A DNA stretch of 64,000 nt from Beijerinckia sp. 28-YEA-48 (GTDB lineage: Bacteria; Pseudomonadota; Alphaproteobacteria; Rhizobiales; Beijerinckiaceae), in NCBI RefSeq assembly GCF_900104955.1, contig NZ_FNSI01000001.1, forward strand, positions 2,700,001-2,764,000, written 5' to 3'. Position numbers and translations under genes: made by a program. Positions 44,420 to 53,851 of the stretch are shown piece after piece (position 1 is the first letter of the stretch; every line of letters starts with the position of its first letter). Under the pieces are notes generated by a model that searched no databases, had not been told where the DNA came from, and worked only from the letters and a program-made list of their open reading frames with translations.

Positions 44420-47400
44420 ATGTTCGGGGAGCTTTTGACGTCGCGCCGGTTCTGGCCGCTGTTCTGGTGTCAGTTCTTCTCCGCCTTCAACGACAATTTC
44501 GTCCGCAACATGCTGGCGATGCTGATCCTCTTCAAACTGGGCGCCGAAGAGACCGGCGCGCTTGTGACCCTGGCGGTCGGCATTTTCGTCCTGCCCTCGA
44601 TTTTCCTCTCGGCGCTCGGCGGCGAGATCGCCGATTCCCACAACAAGGCTTTGATCGCGCGGCGGCTGAAGTTCGCGGAAATCTTTGTCCAGATGGTCGC
44701 CGCCGCCGGCTTCTGGTTCGCTTCCCTGCCACTGCTTTATGCGGCGCTCTTCGGCCTTGGCGTGATCGCCGCGCTGTTCGGGCCGATCAAATACGGCATC
44801 CTGCCCGACCATCTGAAGACCCACGAGCTGCCGGCCGGCAATGCGCTGATCGAGGGCGCTACCTTCGTCGCCATTCTGCTTGGCATCATCGTCGGCGGCT
44901 ATGCTGCCTCCCACGGTCGCGACCCGTCCGGCGTCGTCGTGCAATTGATGATCGTGGCGCTGGCCTGCTGGCTGTCGAGCCGCGCCATTCCGCCGACCGC
45001 GGCGGCAGCGCCAGAGTTACGGGCAGACCGCAACATCCTGCGCTCGACGTGGCGGCTCGCCAGCGAATTGCGCGATGATCGCCGCATCTGGATCGGTGGC
45101 CTGGCGGTCAGCTGGTTCTGGATGACCGGCGCCGTGTGCTTGTCGCTCGTCCCCGTCCTCATCAAGCATCGCATCGGCGGGGGCATCGATGTAGAGACGG
45201 TGATCAACGCGCTCTTTGCTGTCGGCATCGCCGTTGGCTCCATTGGCGCGGCGATCGTCGCCCATGGCCGCATCGTGCTACTGCCGGTGCCGCTGGCCGC
45301 GCTCGCCATGGCCGCCTTCCTTATTGATCTCGGCTGGACCACCCTGTCGCTGCCCCATGCGGCGAGCGAGATCGACATCGGCACGTTCCTCGCCAGCGCC
45401 ACGGGCCTGCGCATCGCCATCGATGTGGCGGGTATTGCCGTCGCCGGCGGTTTCTTCGTCGTGCCGGCTTTCGCCGCCGTGCAATCCTGGGCCGGTGTCG
45501 ATCGACGCGCCCGCGTCGTTGCCGCTGTCAATATCGTCACCTCCCTGTTCATGGTCGGCGGCGCGCTGATCACCGCCATCCTACAAATGAGCCTGTTTGG
45601 CGTCAGTGAGCCGGCGCTGCTGATCTTGCTCGGCGTGCTCAATGTCGCCGCCGCCGTTTATCTGTTCGCGCGCCTGCCGGGCTCTTTCGCGGCCGACGCC
45701 TTGCGGCCGTTGTTCAAGCTGATTTTCCGTATCGAAGTGCGCGGCCTCGAAAATGTCGCCAAGGCGGGCGACCGCTGCGTCATCGCCGTCAACCATCTGT
45801 CCTTCCTCGATGCGCCGGTGATCCTGTCGCTGCTCGACGACAAGCCCGTCTTCGCCATCGACTGGCAGATCGCCAAGGCTTGGTGGGTGAAGCCGTTCCT
45901 TGGCATCGCGCGCACCTATCCGATGGATCCGACCAAGCCGCTGTCGACGCGCGGCCTGATCAATGAGGTCAAAGCCGGCCATCGCCTCGTCATCTTCCCG
46001 GAAGGGCGCATCACCGTCACCGGCGCCTTGATGAAAATCTACGACGGCGCGGCGATGATCGCCGACAAGGCGAACGCCATGGTGGTGCCGGTGCGCCTGG
46101 AAGGCCTGGAACGCACACCCTTCACCCGCCTGCCGCGCGGCTTCGTGCGCCGCACCCTGTTCCCGAAAGTGCGTGTCACCTTCCTTGAGCCGCGCAGACT
46201 GACGCTGCCGGAAGACCTGCGTGGCCGCAAGCGCCGCCAGGCAGCGGGCGCAGCACTCTATGACGTGATGTCGGATCTGATCTTCCGCACCACCGATATC
46301 GACAAGACGCTGATGAAAGGCCTCGTCGATGCCATCCACGAGAGCGGCAAATCGAAGATCGTTCTGGAAGACCCGCTCTCGGGCAAGCTCAACGGTCGCA
46401 ATGTCCTGATCCGCACCGACATCCTGGGCCGCAAGTTGATGCCGCTGACCCAGGCGGGCGAATGCGTCGGCGTGATGCTGCCCAACGCCAATGCGGTCGC
46501 CATCACCTTCTTCGCCTTGCAGTCGGCCGGGCGCGTCGCCGCCATGCTCAACTACACGGCCGGTGTCGCCAATCTACAATCGGCCTGTAAAGCCGCGGGG
46601 GTGCGCACTATCCTCACCTCGCGCGCCTTTCTCGATAAGGCCAATCTCGGCGCGGTCGCCGCTGAACTGGCAAAGACGACGAAAGTCATCCACCTCGAGG
46701 ATATCGCCGCCACGGTTGGCACCGGCGACAAGCTGCGTTCGCTGTTTACCGCTGGCCACTCGCTTGAACAGCGTTCGCCCGATGATCCGGCCGTCGTGCT
46801 TTTCACCTCCGGCTCGGAAGGCGCGCCGAAGGGTGTCGTGCTGTCGCATCGCAATTTCATGGCCAACATCGCCCAGATCGACGCGCGCTTCGACATCACG
46901 CCAGCCGACATCATCTTCAACGTGCTGCCGGTGTTCCATTCCTTCGGCCTGCTCGGCGGCATGCTGTTGCCGATGCTGTCGGGCATGAAGTGCTATCTCT
47001 ATCCCTCGCCCCTGCACTACCGGCAGATTCCCGAACTGGTCTATGGCAGCAATGCCACCGTGCTGTTCGGTACAGACACTTTCTTCAACGGCTATGCCCG
47101 CACCGCCAACCCTTATGACTTCCGCTCGCTGCGCTATCTCGTCGGCGGCGCCGAGCCGGTGAAGGAGACGACGCGCAAGGTCTATATGGAGAAATTCGGC
47201 CTGCGCATTCTCGAAGGCTATGGCATCACCGAAACAGCCCCCGTGCTGGCGGTGAACTCCGCCATGTTCAACCGCAATGGCACTGTCGGCCGGCTGCTGC
47301 CTGGCATCGACTATCGCCTCGAAGAGGTGCCTGGCATCACCGAGGGCGGCCGGCTGCATGTCAAAGGCCCGAATGTGATGATGGGCTATTATCGCGCCGA

Positions 47401-47830
47401 TAAGCCGGGCGTGCTGGAACCGCCACTGGGCGGCTGGCACGATACCGGCGATATCGTCACCATCGATCCGATGACCTTCGTGACGATCAAGGGCCGCGCC
47501 AAGCGTTTCGCCAAGATCGCCGGTGAAATGGTTTCACTCGCCGGTATCGAACAGATGTGCACGCCGATGTGGCCGGAGAATCCGCCCTGCGTCGTCGCCG
47601 TGCCCGATGCGCGCAAGGGTGAACGTCTCGTCATGGTGACGACCAAGACCGACGCCACGCGCGCCGAGGTGCAGACCTTCATGAAAGCGCACGGCGCCAA
47701 CGAACTGATGTTCCCGTCCGAACTTCTGATCGTGCCGGCTCTGCCGCTGCTTGGCTCCGGCAAGACCGACTATGTCGAGCTTGATCGGATGGTGAAAGCG
47801 AAGGTCACGGCCAGCGCGGGAGCGGTCTGA
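44420..47830 (+). CDS. aas: LplT-Aas fusion: lysophospholipid transporter, acyltransferase and acyl-ACP synthetase
   Basis: 1136-aa three-part protein. Residues about 1-425 are an MFS-type transporter resembling lysophospholipid flippase LplT (FWCQFFSAFNDNFVRNML). Residues about 430-630 are a PlsC-type acyltransferase with NHLSFLD (His459) and FPEGRITVTG. The rest is an AMP-forming acyl-ACP synthetase with LFTSGSEGAPKG near 794-806 and EGYGITETAP. Together they import lysophosphatidylethanolamine and re-acylate it. The single-chain fusion occurs in several proteobacteria, whereas E. coli uses two genes. The upstream palindrome and downstream tetR suggest local control. Confidence 0.9.
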   Translation: MFGELLTSRRFWPLFWCQFFSAFNDNFVRNMLAMLILFKLGAEETGALVTLAVGIFVLPSIFLSALGGEIADSHNKALIARRLKFAEIFVQMVAAAGFWFASLPLLYAALFGLGVIAALFGPIKYGILPDHLKTHELPAGNALIEGATFVAILLGIIVGGYAASHGRDPSGVVVQLMIVALACWLSSRAIPPTAAAAPELRADRNILRSTWRLASELRDDRRIWIGGLAVSWFWMTGAVCLSLVPVLIKHRIGGGIDVETVINALFAVGIAVGSIGAAIVAHGRIVLLPVPLAALAMAAFLIDLGWTTLSLPHAASEIDIGTFLASATGLRIAIDVAGIAVAGGFFVVPAFAAVQSWAGVDRRARVVAAVNIVTSLFMVGGALITAILQMSLFGVSEPALLILLGVLNVAAAVYLFARLPGSFAADALRPLFKLIFRIEVRGLENVAKAGDRCVIAVNHLSFLDAPVILSLLDDKPVFAIDWQIAKAWWVKPFLGIARTYPMDPTKPLSTRGLINEVKAGHRLVIFPEGRITVTGALMKIYDGAAMIADKANAMVVPVRLEGLERTPFTRLPRGFVRRTLFPKVRVTFLEPRRLTLPEDLRGRKRRQAAGAALYDVMSDLIFRTTDIDKTLMKGLVDAIHESGKSKIVLEDPLSGKLNGRNVLIRTDILGRKLMPLTQAGECVGVMLPNANAVAITFFALQSAGRVAAMLNYTAGVANLQSACKAAGVRTILTSRAFLDKANLGAVAAELAKTTKVIHLEDIAATVGTGDKLRSLFTAGHSLEQRSPDDPAVVLFTSGSEGAPKGVVLSHRNFMANIAQIDARFDITPADIIFNVLPVFHSFGLLGGMLLPMLSGMKCYLYPSPLHYRQIPELVYGSNATVLFGTDTFFNGYARTANPYDFRSLRYLVGGAEPVKETTRKVYMEKFGLRILEGYGITETAPVLAVNSAMFNRNGTVGRLLPGIDYRLEEVPGITEGGRLHVKGPNVMMGYYRADKPGVLEPPLGGWHDTGDIVTIDPMTFVTIKGRAKRFAKIAGEMVSLAGIEQMCTPMWPENPPCVVAVPDARKGERLVMVTTKTDATRAEVQTFMKAHGANELMFPSELLIVPALPLLGSGKTDYVELDRMVKAKVTASAGAV

Positions 47831-47831
47831 C

Positions 47832-48425
47832 ATGACAGCCGCCTCCCTCCCCATCCCGCTACGCAAAGGCGCGGCAACACGCAACCGCATCCTCGCCGAG
47901 GCCCTGCGCCTGTTCGCCGACAAAGGCGTCGAAGGTACATCGATCCGCGACATTGCGCTCGCTGTGGGCATAGTCGATGCCGCGCTCTACCGGCATTTCC
48001 GCAGCAAGGATGAAATCGCCAGCGAGGTCTTCCTGCTGCACTACGGCGCGCTGGCCGAGGCCATCGCTGAAATTGGCGAACACAAGCAGTCTTTCCGGCA
48101 GACTGTGCGCCAGCTTGTCGACCATTTCTGCACATTATTCGATGAACAACCGGCGGTCTTCGCCTTCATTCTGCTCCAACAGCACGATCATCTGGCCGGG
48201 ATCGGCGACGAGGCCAATGTGGTCGAGACATTGCGCCAGATTATGCAACGGGCGCATAAATCCGGCGATATCATTGTCGGCGACGCCAATGTCGCCGCCG
48301 CCATGGCCTTGGGAACCGTCATCCAACCGGCGGTTTTCAAGCTCTATGGGCGTCTCGACAAGCCGATGAAGAGCTATGGGGGGCAATTGACCGAGGCGGT
48401 CTGCCGAGCTCTCGGCGTGCCCTGA
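47832..48425 (+). CDS. TetR family transcriptional regulator
   Basis: 197-aa TetR-type repressor with the N-terminal helix-turn-helix TRNRILAEALRLFADKGVEGTSIRDIALAVGIVDAALYRHFRSKDEI and a helical ligand-binding C-terminus. It starts one base after the LplT-Aas stop, so it is in the same transcript. The palindrome at 44358 is its likely operator, giving feedback control by a lipid or acyl ligand. Confidence 0.88.
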   Translation: MTAASLPIPLRKGAATRNRILAEALRLFADKGVEGTSIRDIALAVGIVDAALYRHFRSKDEIASEVFLLHYGALAEAIAEIGEHKQSFRQTVRQLVDHFCTLFDEQPAVFAFILLQQHDHLAGIGDEANVVETLRQIMQRAHKSGDIIVGDANVAAAMALGTVIQPAVFKLYGRLDKPMKSYGGQLTEAVCRALGVP

Positions 48426-48492
48426 AGCTGCCCAACTTGCATTCTGCGGTTCAGACCCCATAAATGTTTGAACCATTACAGAGCGAGTCCTC

Positions 48493-51159
48493 ATGCGTAC
48501 CGACACCGCCCGCCCCGTTCGCCTTGCCGACTATCGTGTGCCTGACTATCTGATCGACAAGGTCGATCTCGTCGTCCGCCTCGACAGACATGCGACACTG
48601 GTCCGGGCGCGGCTGAGCCTGCGCCCCAATCCCAAGGGAAAAAACGGTGCGCCCTTGCTACTCGATGGCGATGGGCTTGTCGGCCAGCTGGTGGCGATCG
48701 ATGGTGAAGCGCCGTCCCCGGAGGCCTTCCGCATCGGGCCGGACCAGCTCGAACTGTTTGCACCACCGCGCCAGCCCTTCACGCTTGATATAGAAACCAC
48801 AGTCGACCCCACCGCCAATACGCAGCTCATGGGCCTCTATCGCTCGGGCTCCGCCTATTGCACCCAATGCGAGGCGGAAGGCTTCCGCCGCATCACCTAT
48901 TTCCTCGACCGTCCCGATGTCCTGTCTGTCTATTCGACGCGGATCGAAGCGCAGCGCAGCGACGCGCCGGTGCTGCTCGGCAATGGCAATCTCGTCGAAC
49001 AGGGCGATCTCAGCGACGGCTGGCACTACGCGGTGTGGAACGATCCGTTCCCGAAACCTTGCTATCTCTTCGCCCTGGTCGGCGGCGATCTCGATGTGCT
49101 GAAAGACAGCTTCACCACGATGTCTGGGCGCAACGTCGCGCTCGGCATCTATGTGGAACATGGTAAGCGCGATCGCGCCGCCTATGCGATGGACAGCCTG
49201 AAACGCTCGATGCGCTGGGACGAAGAGCAGTTCGGGCGGGAATATGATCTCGACGTGTTCAACATCGTCGCCGTGTCGGACTTCAACATGGGCGCGATGG
49301 AGAACAAGGGCCTCAACGTCTTCAACGACAAATATATCCTGGCCTCGCCCGACACAGCGACCGACACCGACTATGCCGGCATCGAAACCGTTGTCGCGCA
49401 CGAATATTTCCACAACTGGACCGGCAACCGCATCACCTGTCGCGACTGGTTCCAGCTCTGCCTGAAGGAAGGCCTCACCGTCTTCCGCGATCACGAGTTC
49501 AGCGCCGACCAACGCTCAAGGCCGGTGCAGCGCATCGGCGCGGTGCGGAACCTGCGCGCCACGCAATTTCCGGAAGATGCCGGCCCGCTGGCGCACAATG
49601 TGCGGCCGGAGCTCTATCATGAGATCAACAATTTCTACACGCCGACCGTCTACGAGAAGGGCGCCGAGGTTATCCGAACGCTGAAAGAGTTCATCGGCGC
49701 TGATGCTTTCCGGCGCGGCATGGATCTCTATTTCGAGCGCTATGACGGCACGGCGGCGATCGTCGAAGAATTCATCGCTTGTTTCGCCGAGGCGAGCGGC
49801 CGCGACCTGACGCAATTCATGCGCTGGTATAGCCAGGCCGGCACGCCGGTTCTAACCGTGCGCGAAAAATATGACGAAGCCGCCCGCAGCTATACGCTGG
49901 AATTCGAACAATCCTGCCCGGCCACACCTGGCCAGCAGCTCAAACTGCCGCAGATCATTCCCATGGCCATCGGCCTCGTTGCCACCCATGGCGAAGCGCC
50001 CACGCTCGACCTGCCAGCGGCCAACGAAGCCGGCGGCGCCAGCGCTGAGGAAGTCGCGCGCGGCGTTTTCGAGCTGTCGACCCGCTCGCGCCGGCTCGTC
50101 TTCCGCAATCTTGCCAGCAAGCCCGTTCCCTCGATCCTGCGCGGCTTCTCGGCGCCGGTGCGCGTCGAATTCGACTGGAGCGAAGAGGCGCTGCTGACCC
50201 TGCTCGCCCATGACAGCGACAATTTCAATCGCTGGCAGGCGGCCCAGACCTCGGCGACCCGGCTGATGCAGACCTCGGTAGCAGCGATCCGCAGCGGCGG
50301 CAAACCGGCCGACCCGGCGCGGTTCTGCACGGCGCTGGGCCACATCATCACCAGTTGGAAGGCCGATCCGGCTTTTGCCGCGCTCGCCGTCAACCTGCCG
50401 AGCGAGCTGGATCTGGCGCGTGAGATCGCCGTCGATGTCGATCCCGATGCGATCCGCTCTGCCCGCCAGCACATGCGCACCACGCTCGGACGCATGAACC
50501 TGCCGGCGCTCGCGGCCATCCATGACGAACTGTCGGTTCCCGCCGCGTTCAAGCCGGACGCCGCCGGCTCAGCCAACCGCAGCATGCGGCTGATGGCACT
50601 CGACCTGATCGCCGCCGGCGATCCGACCGAGGGCGCCCGCCGCGCACGACGCCAGTTCGAGACCGCCGACAATATGACCGACATGTTCGGCAGCCTCAGC
50701 ATTCTGGCCTTGAATGCCCCGGCCGAGCGCGAGGCGGCGCTGGCGGCTTTCTATCAGCGCTTCGCCGACGACCCTCTGGTCATCGACAAATGGTTCGCGC
50801 TGCAGGCGATGATCCCCGACAGCGAGGCGCTGGCCCGCGTGCGCGGGCTGATGGCGCACCCGGCCTTCTCGATGAGCAATCCGAACCGGTTGCGCTCGGT
50901 AGTCGGCACTTTCGCCATGGGCAATCCGACCCAGTTCAATGCCAGCAACGGCTCCGGCCACGACTTCCTCGCCGACGTGGTGTTGGATGTCGATCGCCGC
51001 AATGCCCAAGTGGCGGCGCGACTGCTGGTCGCCTTCCGCTCGTGGAAGGGATTGGAAACCACACGCCGCGCCGCTGCGGAAGCGGCACTCAAGCGGATCG
51101 CGGCCCACAACGACCTCTCGGCTGATGTGCGCGACATCGTCACGCGCTCGCTGGCTTAG
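48493..51159 (+). CDS. pepN: Aminopeptidase N
   Basis: 888-aa M1 family zinc aminopeptidase that trims N-terminal residues from peptides in the cytoplasm. It has the GAMENKG exopeptidase motif and the zinc site HEYFHNW (His303, Glu304, His307) with the third ligand Glu326 in LKEG. The length matches Gram-negative PepN. It is monocistronic after the TetR gene, with a 67-base gap. Confidence 0.93.
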   Translation: MRTDTARPVRLADYRVPDYLIDKVDLVVRLDRHATLVRARLSLRPNPKGKNGAPLLLDGDGLVGQLVAIDGEAPSPEAFRIGPDQLELFAPPRQPFTLDIETTVDPTANTQLMGLYRSGSAYCTQCEAEGFRRITYFLDRPDVLSVYSTRIEAQRSDAPVLLGNGNLVEQGDLSDGWHYAVWNDPFPKPCYLFALVGGDLDVLKDSFTTMSGRNVALGIYVEHGKRDRAAYAMDSLKRSMRWDEEQFGREYDLDVFNIVAVSDFNMGAMENKGLNVFNDKYILASPDTATDTDYAGIETVVAHEYFHNWTGNRITCRDWFQLCLKEGLTVFRDHEFSADQRSRPVQRIGAVRNLRATQFPEDAGPLAHNVRPELYHEINNFYTPTVYEKGAEVIRTLKEFIGADAFRRGMDLYFERYDGTAAIVEEFIACFAEASGRDLTQFMRWYSQAGTPVLTVREKYDEAARSYTLEFEQSCPATPGQQLKLPQIIPMAIGLVATHGEAPTLDLPAANEAGGASAEEVARGVFELSTRSRRLVFRNLASKPVPSILRGFSAPVRVEFDWSEEALLTLLAHDSDNFNRWQAAQTSATRLMQTSVAAIRSGGKPADPARFCTALGHIITSWKADPAFAALAVNLPSELDLAREIAVDVDPDAIRSARQHMRTTLGRMNLPALAAIHDELSVPAAFKPDAAGSANRSMRLMALDLIAAGDPTEGARRARRQFETADNMTDMFGSLSILALNAPAEREAALAAFYQRFADDPLVIDKWFALQAMIPDSEALARVRGLMAHPAFSMSNPNRLRSVVGTFAMGNPTQFNASNGSGHDFLADVVLDVDRRNAQVAARLLVAFRSWKGLETTRRAAAEAALKRIAAHNDLSADVRDIVTRSLA

Positions 51160-51166
51160 AATCAAT

Positions 51167-51200
51167 CGCGCTTCGATCAAGTATTTTCGAGCGAAGCGCG
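51167..51200. repeat. Inverted repeat just after pepN
   Basis: CGCGCTTCG and CGAAGCGCG are perfect 9-bp arms with a 16-base loop, eight bases after the pepN stop. It may stabilise or end the pepN transcript. Confidence 0.5.
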
Positions 51201-51251
51201 GTGGTTGTGAGCCGCACTTCGCGTGAAGGAAATGCATCAGACGGAAAATGA

Positions 51252-51275
51252 GAGCTCGGTTCAATTTCCGAGCTC
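51252..51275. repeat. Inverted repeat GAGCTCGG/CCGAGCTC
   Basis: Perfect 8-bp arms around an 8-base loop, with no T-tract, in the middle of the spacer. The function is unknown. Confidence 0.45.
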
Positions 51276-51316
51276 CAGAAACGCGATTTTGCCTTCCATC
51301 TTGTTTTGACTCGTCT

Positions 51317-51350
51317 TTGTGGCGTTTGACGATTCCGTCAGACGCCACAA
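51317..51350. terminator. Long hairpin without T-tract
   Basis: A 15-bp stem (TTGTGGCGTTTGACG with CGTCAGACGCCACAA, one G-T pair) around ATTC. It has the stability of a terminator but is followed by CGCTATGCG rather than a T run. It could equally be a structured RNA or a protein-binding site. Confidence 0.5.
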
Positions 51351-51488
51351 CGCTATGCGCGCAACAAAAAATTCGTAAATGATTGGTTAAGGGACTGGAC
51401 AAATCACCCCGTCAGGATTCAACTGGCCTCGATTCGACGCGATGCGGCACATGGCGACGAACAAGTTTCAAGTACGAGGGGGCCATTC

Positions 51489-53825
51489 ATGGCACGTGCA
51501 AACGTGCTGGAGGAATCCGTTTATTCGGATTCATCCAGAACGGCAGCGCATGCGATTCCAAAAGCGAGTGTTCGACCAAGCCGAAGCGGTTTGGAAAACA
51601 CATTCCGCCTGATCGCCCCTGCAGCAGCCGCCCTTTTTTGTTTGATCCTTTTATCGGCCAGCCTTCTTTCCCTTATCAATATTCGCGGACACGCCTTTCA
51701 AGCCACAACCTCCGACATCGAACTGACCGCCGCCGTCGTGGCACTCACCCTCGACCGGGCCGACAAAAATCCTGACGCAGCGGACATTCTTGAAGGGGCG
51801 CTCCGCACCCACACGCCGCAGCGTGGCACGATCGTCCTCCTCAGCGACGCATCGGGCCAGATCGTCGCCGCCTCGCCCGCCGCTTCGGCGCGCGGCACGG
51901 CGACCGATCTGTTGGGCGATGCACAGCCGTTGCTGATCCTCGGCGAGCGCGCCGGCATCGTGCGGACCCATCTTGCCGATGGACGCGAGGTCTTCGCGGG
52001 CTCCTTCAGTTTGAAAAGCCCTCTCGGCCAGGTCTTCGTTATCCGCCCGATGGCGGAAGTGGTGCGCGACTGGCGCAGCGCCGGTCTCTTGCCTGGCGTG
52101 CTCGGCGCCCTGTCGACGATCGTTATCGGGGCGCTCGCCTTCGCCTATTTCTGGCAGGCGAACCGGGCGCGGCGCGCCTCGGCCCAATGCGAACAACTGG
52201 GCCGCAAGTTCGACATGGCGCTCAACCATGGTCATTGCGGCCTGTGGGACTGGGATTTGTCGCGCGGCCGCATCATGTGGTCGGACTCGATGTACGACCT
52301 GGTCGGCCTGCAGCCCGATGGCGGGTTCCTGTCGGTTGGCGACGTGACCAGCCTGGTGCATCCCGCCGATCTCAACCTCAGCCTCGTGGCCAAAGTGCTG
52401 CTGACGTCGCGCCCGCGCACCGTCGACCGGACATTCCGCGTTCGCCACAGCGATGGCCGTTGGCTTTGGATGCGGGTGCGCGCCGAAGTCGTTCGCCACT
52501 CGCCGGGCGACGCGCCGCATCTGATCGGCGTCGCGCTCGACATGAGCGAACATCGCAGCCTCGCCGAAAAATCGCGCACCGCCGGCGCGCGACTGCAAGA
52601 CGCGATTGAATCGATCTCGGAATCCTTCGTGCTGTGGGACATGGACGACCGCCTTGTCGCCTGCAATGCGCGCTTCATGAAGCTCTACGGCCTGCCGCCC
52701 GAATGCGCCCGCGAAGGTACCGCCGTCGAGGACATTCTGGCGCAAGCCGAAATTCCCATCGTCTCGGCACAATCGCAACCAGACGCGCCTCCCGGCGCAC
52801 GTTCCTATGAAGCGCAACTCGCCGACGGCCGCTGGCTGCAAGTCAACGAGCGGGCGACGAAGGACGGCGGCTATGTCTCCGTCGGTTCCGACATTACGGT
52901 GCACAAGCTGCACGAAGAGAAACTGCTCGATTCCGAACGTCGCCTGATGGCGACGGTCGCCGACTTGCGCAAGTCGCGGCAGACCCTGGAAGTGCAGGCC
53001 CGACAGCTTGCCGACATGGCCGAGCGCTATCTCGAACAAAAGGCCGAGGCCGAGCTCGCCAGCCGCGTCAAATCCGAATTCCTCGCCAATATGAGCCACG
53101 AACTGCGCACGCCACTCAACGCCATCATCGGCTTTTCGGAGGTGATGGAACACGAGACGTTCGGATCGCTCGGCTCATCGAAATATCTCGATTATGCCTG
53201 CCATATCCGCGAGAGCGGCCAGCATCTTCTCGGCATCATCTCCGACGTGCTTGAAATGTCGGCGCTCGAAGCCGGCCACGTCGAACTGAGAAAGACCGAG
53301 TTCGAAATCGCTCTTGCCATCACGTCGGCGACCGAGAGCGTTATGGATATCGCGCAGCGCAAGAATGTGACGCTGACGAGCGAAACTTGTCCCGGCGTTC
53401 ACGTCAGCGCCGACCGCAACGCCATTGAGCGGGTTCTCGGCAAGCTGGTGCGCAACGCGATCCGCTTCACTCCCTCGGGCGGGCGCGTCGGCGTCCGCTG
53501 TCGGATGATCGACGGCGCGATCAACATCTATGTCGAAGACACCGGCTGCGGCATTTCCTCGGAGGCGCTGGCACGGATCGGTCGGCCCTTCGAGCAGATC
53601 AACGCGCCGCTGGAAAACGGTTTTAAAGGCTCAGGGCTTGGCCTGGCGATCGCTCGCTCCCTGGCGGAGCTGCACGGCGGCTCCATGCGCATCCGCTCCG
53701 TCGAAAATGTCGGCACCCTGGTGCGCGTCCGTCTGCCTTTGCCGCCGAGCGCCCTGAAGGCAATGGCGCGCAACACCGAGAGCCCGGCGGCGCCGGCCAC
53801 CCAGTCACAGTCGCAAAGCGCCTGA
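51489..53825 (+). CDS. Membrane-anchored PAS-domain sensor histidine kinase
   Basis: 778-aa sensor kinase. Two hydrophobic segments (about residues 40-62 and 195-218) enclose a periplasmic or extracytoplasmic domain. A PAS domain (GLWDWDLSRGRIMWSDSMYDLVGL, PAC DGRWLWMRVRAEV), a second PAS-like unit (ESFVLWDMDDRLVACNARFM) and a coiled coil follow. The HisKA box NMSHELRTPL places the phospho-acceptor at His537, and ATPase boxes are VEDTGCGIS and GSGLGLAIAR. No receiver domain or adjacent response regulator is present, so the partner is encoded elsewhere. The signal is unknown. Confidence 0.87.
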   Translation: MARANVLEESVYSDSSRTAAHAIPKASVRPSRSGLENTFRLIAPAAAALFCLILLSASLLSLINIRGHAFQATTSDIELTAAVVALTLDRADKNPDAADILEGALRTHTPQRGTIVLLSDASGQIVAASPAASARGTATDLLGDAQPLLILGERAGIVRTHLADGREVFAGSFSLKSPLGQVFVIRPMAEVVRDWRSAGLLPGVLGALSTIVIGALAFAYFWQANRARRASAQCEQLGRKFDMALNHGHCGLWDWDLSRGRIMWSDSMYDLVGLQPDGGFLSVGDVTSLVHPADLNLSLVAKVLLTSRPRTVDRTFRVRHSDGRWLWMRVRAEVVRHSPGDAPHLIGVALDMSEHRSLAEKSRTAGARLQDAIESISESFVLWDMDDRLVACNARFMKLYGLPPECAREGTAVEDILAQAEIPIVSAQSQPDAPPGARSYEAQLADGRWLQVNERATKDGGYVSVGSDITVHKLHEEKLLDSERRLMATVADLRKSRQTLEVQARQLADMAERYLEQKAEAELASRVKSEFLANMSHELRTPLNAIIGFSEVMEHETFGSLGSSKYLDYACHIRESGQHLLGIISDVLEMSALEAGHVELRKTEFEIALAITSATESVMDIAQRKNVTLTSETCPGVHVSADRNAIERVLGKLVRNAIRFTPSGGRVGVRCRMIDGAINIYVEDTGCGISSEALARIGRPFEQINAPLENGFKGSGLGLAIARSLAELHGGSMRIRSVENVGTLVRVRLPLPPSALKAMARNTESPAAPATQSQSQSA

Positions 53826-53851
53826 TCCATTTCTTGCGTAAAGCGCCTGAT

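Larger units (their letters stand above)
51160..51488. other. 329-base intergenic region with three inverted repeats
   Basis: No gene is evident between pepN and the histidine kinase. The region contains hairpins at 51167-51200, 51252-51275 and 51317-51350, listed separately. The part nearest the kinase is AT-rich (AACAAAAAATTCGTAAATGATTGG) and probably carries its promoter. Confidence 0.6.
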
